From JADJLQ01 sp040007895 (GTDB lineage: Bacteria; Bacteroidota; Bacteroidia; Chitinophagales; Saprospiraceae): a DNA stretch of 6,988 nt. The first letter of the stretch is position 1, and every line of letters starts with the position of its first letter. The notes beneath the pieces were generated by a model. The model made no database searches. It saw only the letters and a list, made by a program, of their open reading frames with translations, and was not told the DNA's origin. The DNA is taken from assembly GCA_040007895.1 (NCBI GenBank), contig JBDTUE010000230.1, positions 1 through 6,988 of the forward strand, read 5' to 3'. The translations under genes were made by a program, and so were the position numbers. This document shows positions 6,928 through 6,988 of this stretch, piece after piece.

Positions 6928-6960
6928 AAAAGGGCTGATCATTGTGATCGCCCTTTTTTA
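6928..6960. terminator. Rho-independent terminator, probably bidirectional
   Basis: AAAAGGGC at 6928-6935 pairs with GCCCTTTT at 6950-6957, and GATCA at 6937-6941 pairs with TGATC at 6945-6949. There is one bulged T at 6936 and a three-base TTG loop. A run of six T follows on the plus strand, and the A run on the left gives a T run on the minus strand, so it can stop transcription from both sides. It lies 24 bases after the DUF2911 stop codon. Confidence 0.88.
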
Positions 6961-6988
6961 TTTTAAACCAAAACTCAATTCTGGTTTA
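6958..6988 (-). CDS. Possible C-terminal end of a convergent minus-strand gene (3' fragment only)
   Basis: Read on the minus strand, the last bases of the window encode KPELSFGLK followed by TAA at 6958-6960, which abuts the shared hairpin terminator. The alternation of polar and hydrophobic or aromatic residues resembles the final strand of Bacteroidota outer-membrane beta-barrel proteins. Only nine codons are visible, so both the existence of the gene and this reading are tentative. Another minus-strand frame (NQN then TGA) also closes here. Confidence 0.35.
   Translation of the reverse strand, partial: KPELSFGLK

Noticed and set aside
1..6988. A new defence, mobile or biosynthetic multi-gene system
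   Set aside because: No nuclease, integrase, transposase, toxin-antitoxin pair, repeat array or pathway cluster is visible; the genes look like ordinary chromosomal content of a Bacteroidota genome.

Overview
The window looks like a piece of a Bacteroidota chromosome, probably from an environmental, Saprospiria/Chitinophagia-like member (an inference). The supporting signs are a type IX secretion (T9SS) C-terminal sorting domain, a DUF2911 protein, AT-rich DNA, no Shine-Dalgarno sequences before the starts, and promoter elements of the Bacteroidota type (TTG ~19 bp upstream of TAnnTTTG). No RNA gene, mobile element, CRISPR array or phage gene was seen. Coding density is high and no gene-free stretch exceeds 300 bases.

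Layout. At the left edge (1-882, +) is the 3' part of an alpha/beta-hydrolase esterase gene fused to a C-terminal transthyretin-like domain; its true start lies outside the window. It converges on a minus-strand cluster read in the order miaA (tRNA dimethylallyltransferase), a YdiI/MenI-type hotdog thioesterase, and an 800-residue T9SS-exported 'choice-of-anchor B' beta-propeller protein. The gaps are 14 and 7 bases, so this is probably one transcription unit. A perfect TAnnTTTG box at the miaA stop may also start transcription just ahead of the thioesterase.

Divergent from miaA is a membrane-associated lysophospholipid/glycerol-phosphate acyltransferase gene (+). The longest reading frames of the two divergent genes overlap at their ATGs. 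Shorter starts on both sides leave a 49-base spacer with a TAnnTTTG box pointing at the acyltransferase. After a 128-base intergenic region with a well-formed Bacteroidota promoter comes a secreted DUF2911 protein (+), closed by a strong hairpin terminator. The last ~30 bases probably encode the C-terminus of a further minus-strand gene that shares this terminator as a bidirectional element.

The genes do not form an obvious single pathway. miaA, the thioesterase and the acyltransferase are housekeeping-type functions (tRNA modification, acyl-CoA hydrolysis, lipid synthesis). The T9SS propeller protein, the esterase fusion and the DUF2911 protein are lineage-typical secreted or envelope proteins. 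I see no convincing new multi-gene system. The points most worth checking are the domain fusion and missing 5' end of the esterase, the odd operon partner of miaA, the start sites at the divergent junction, and the acyltransferase active-site variant.
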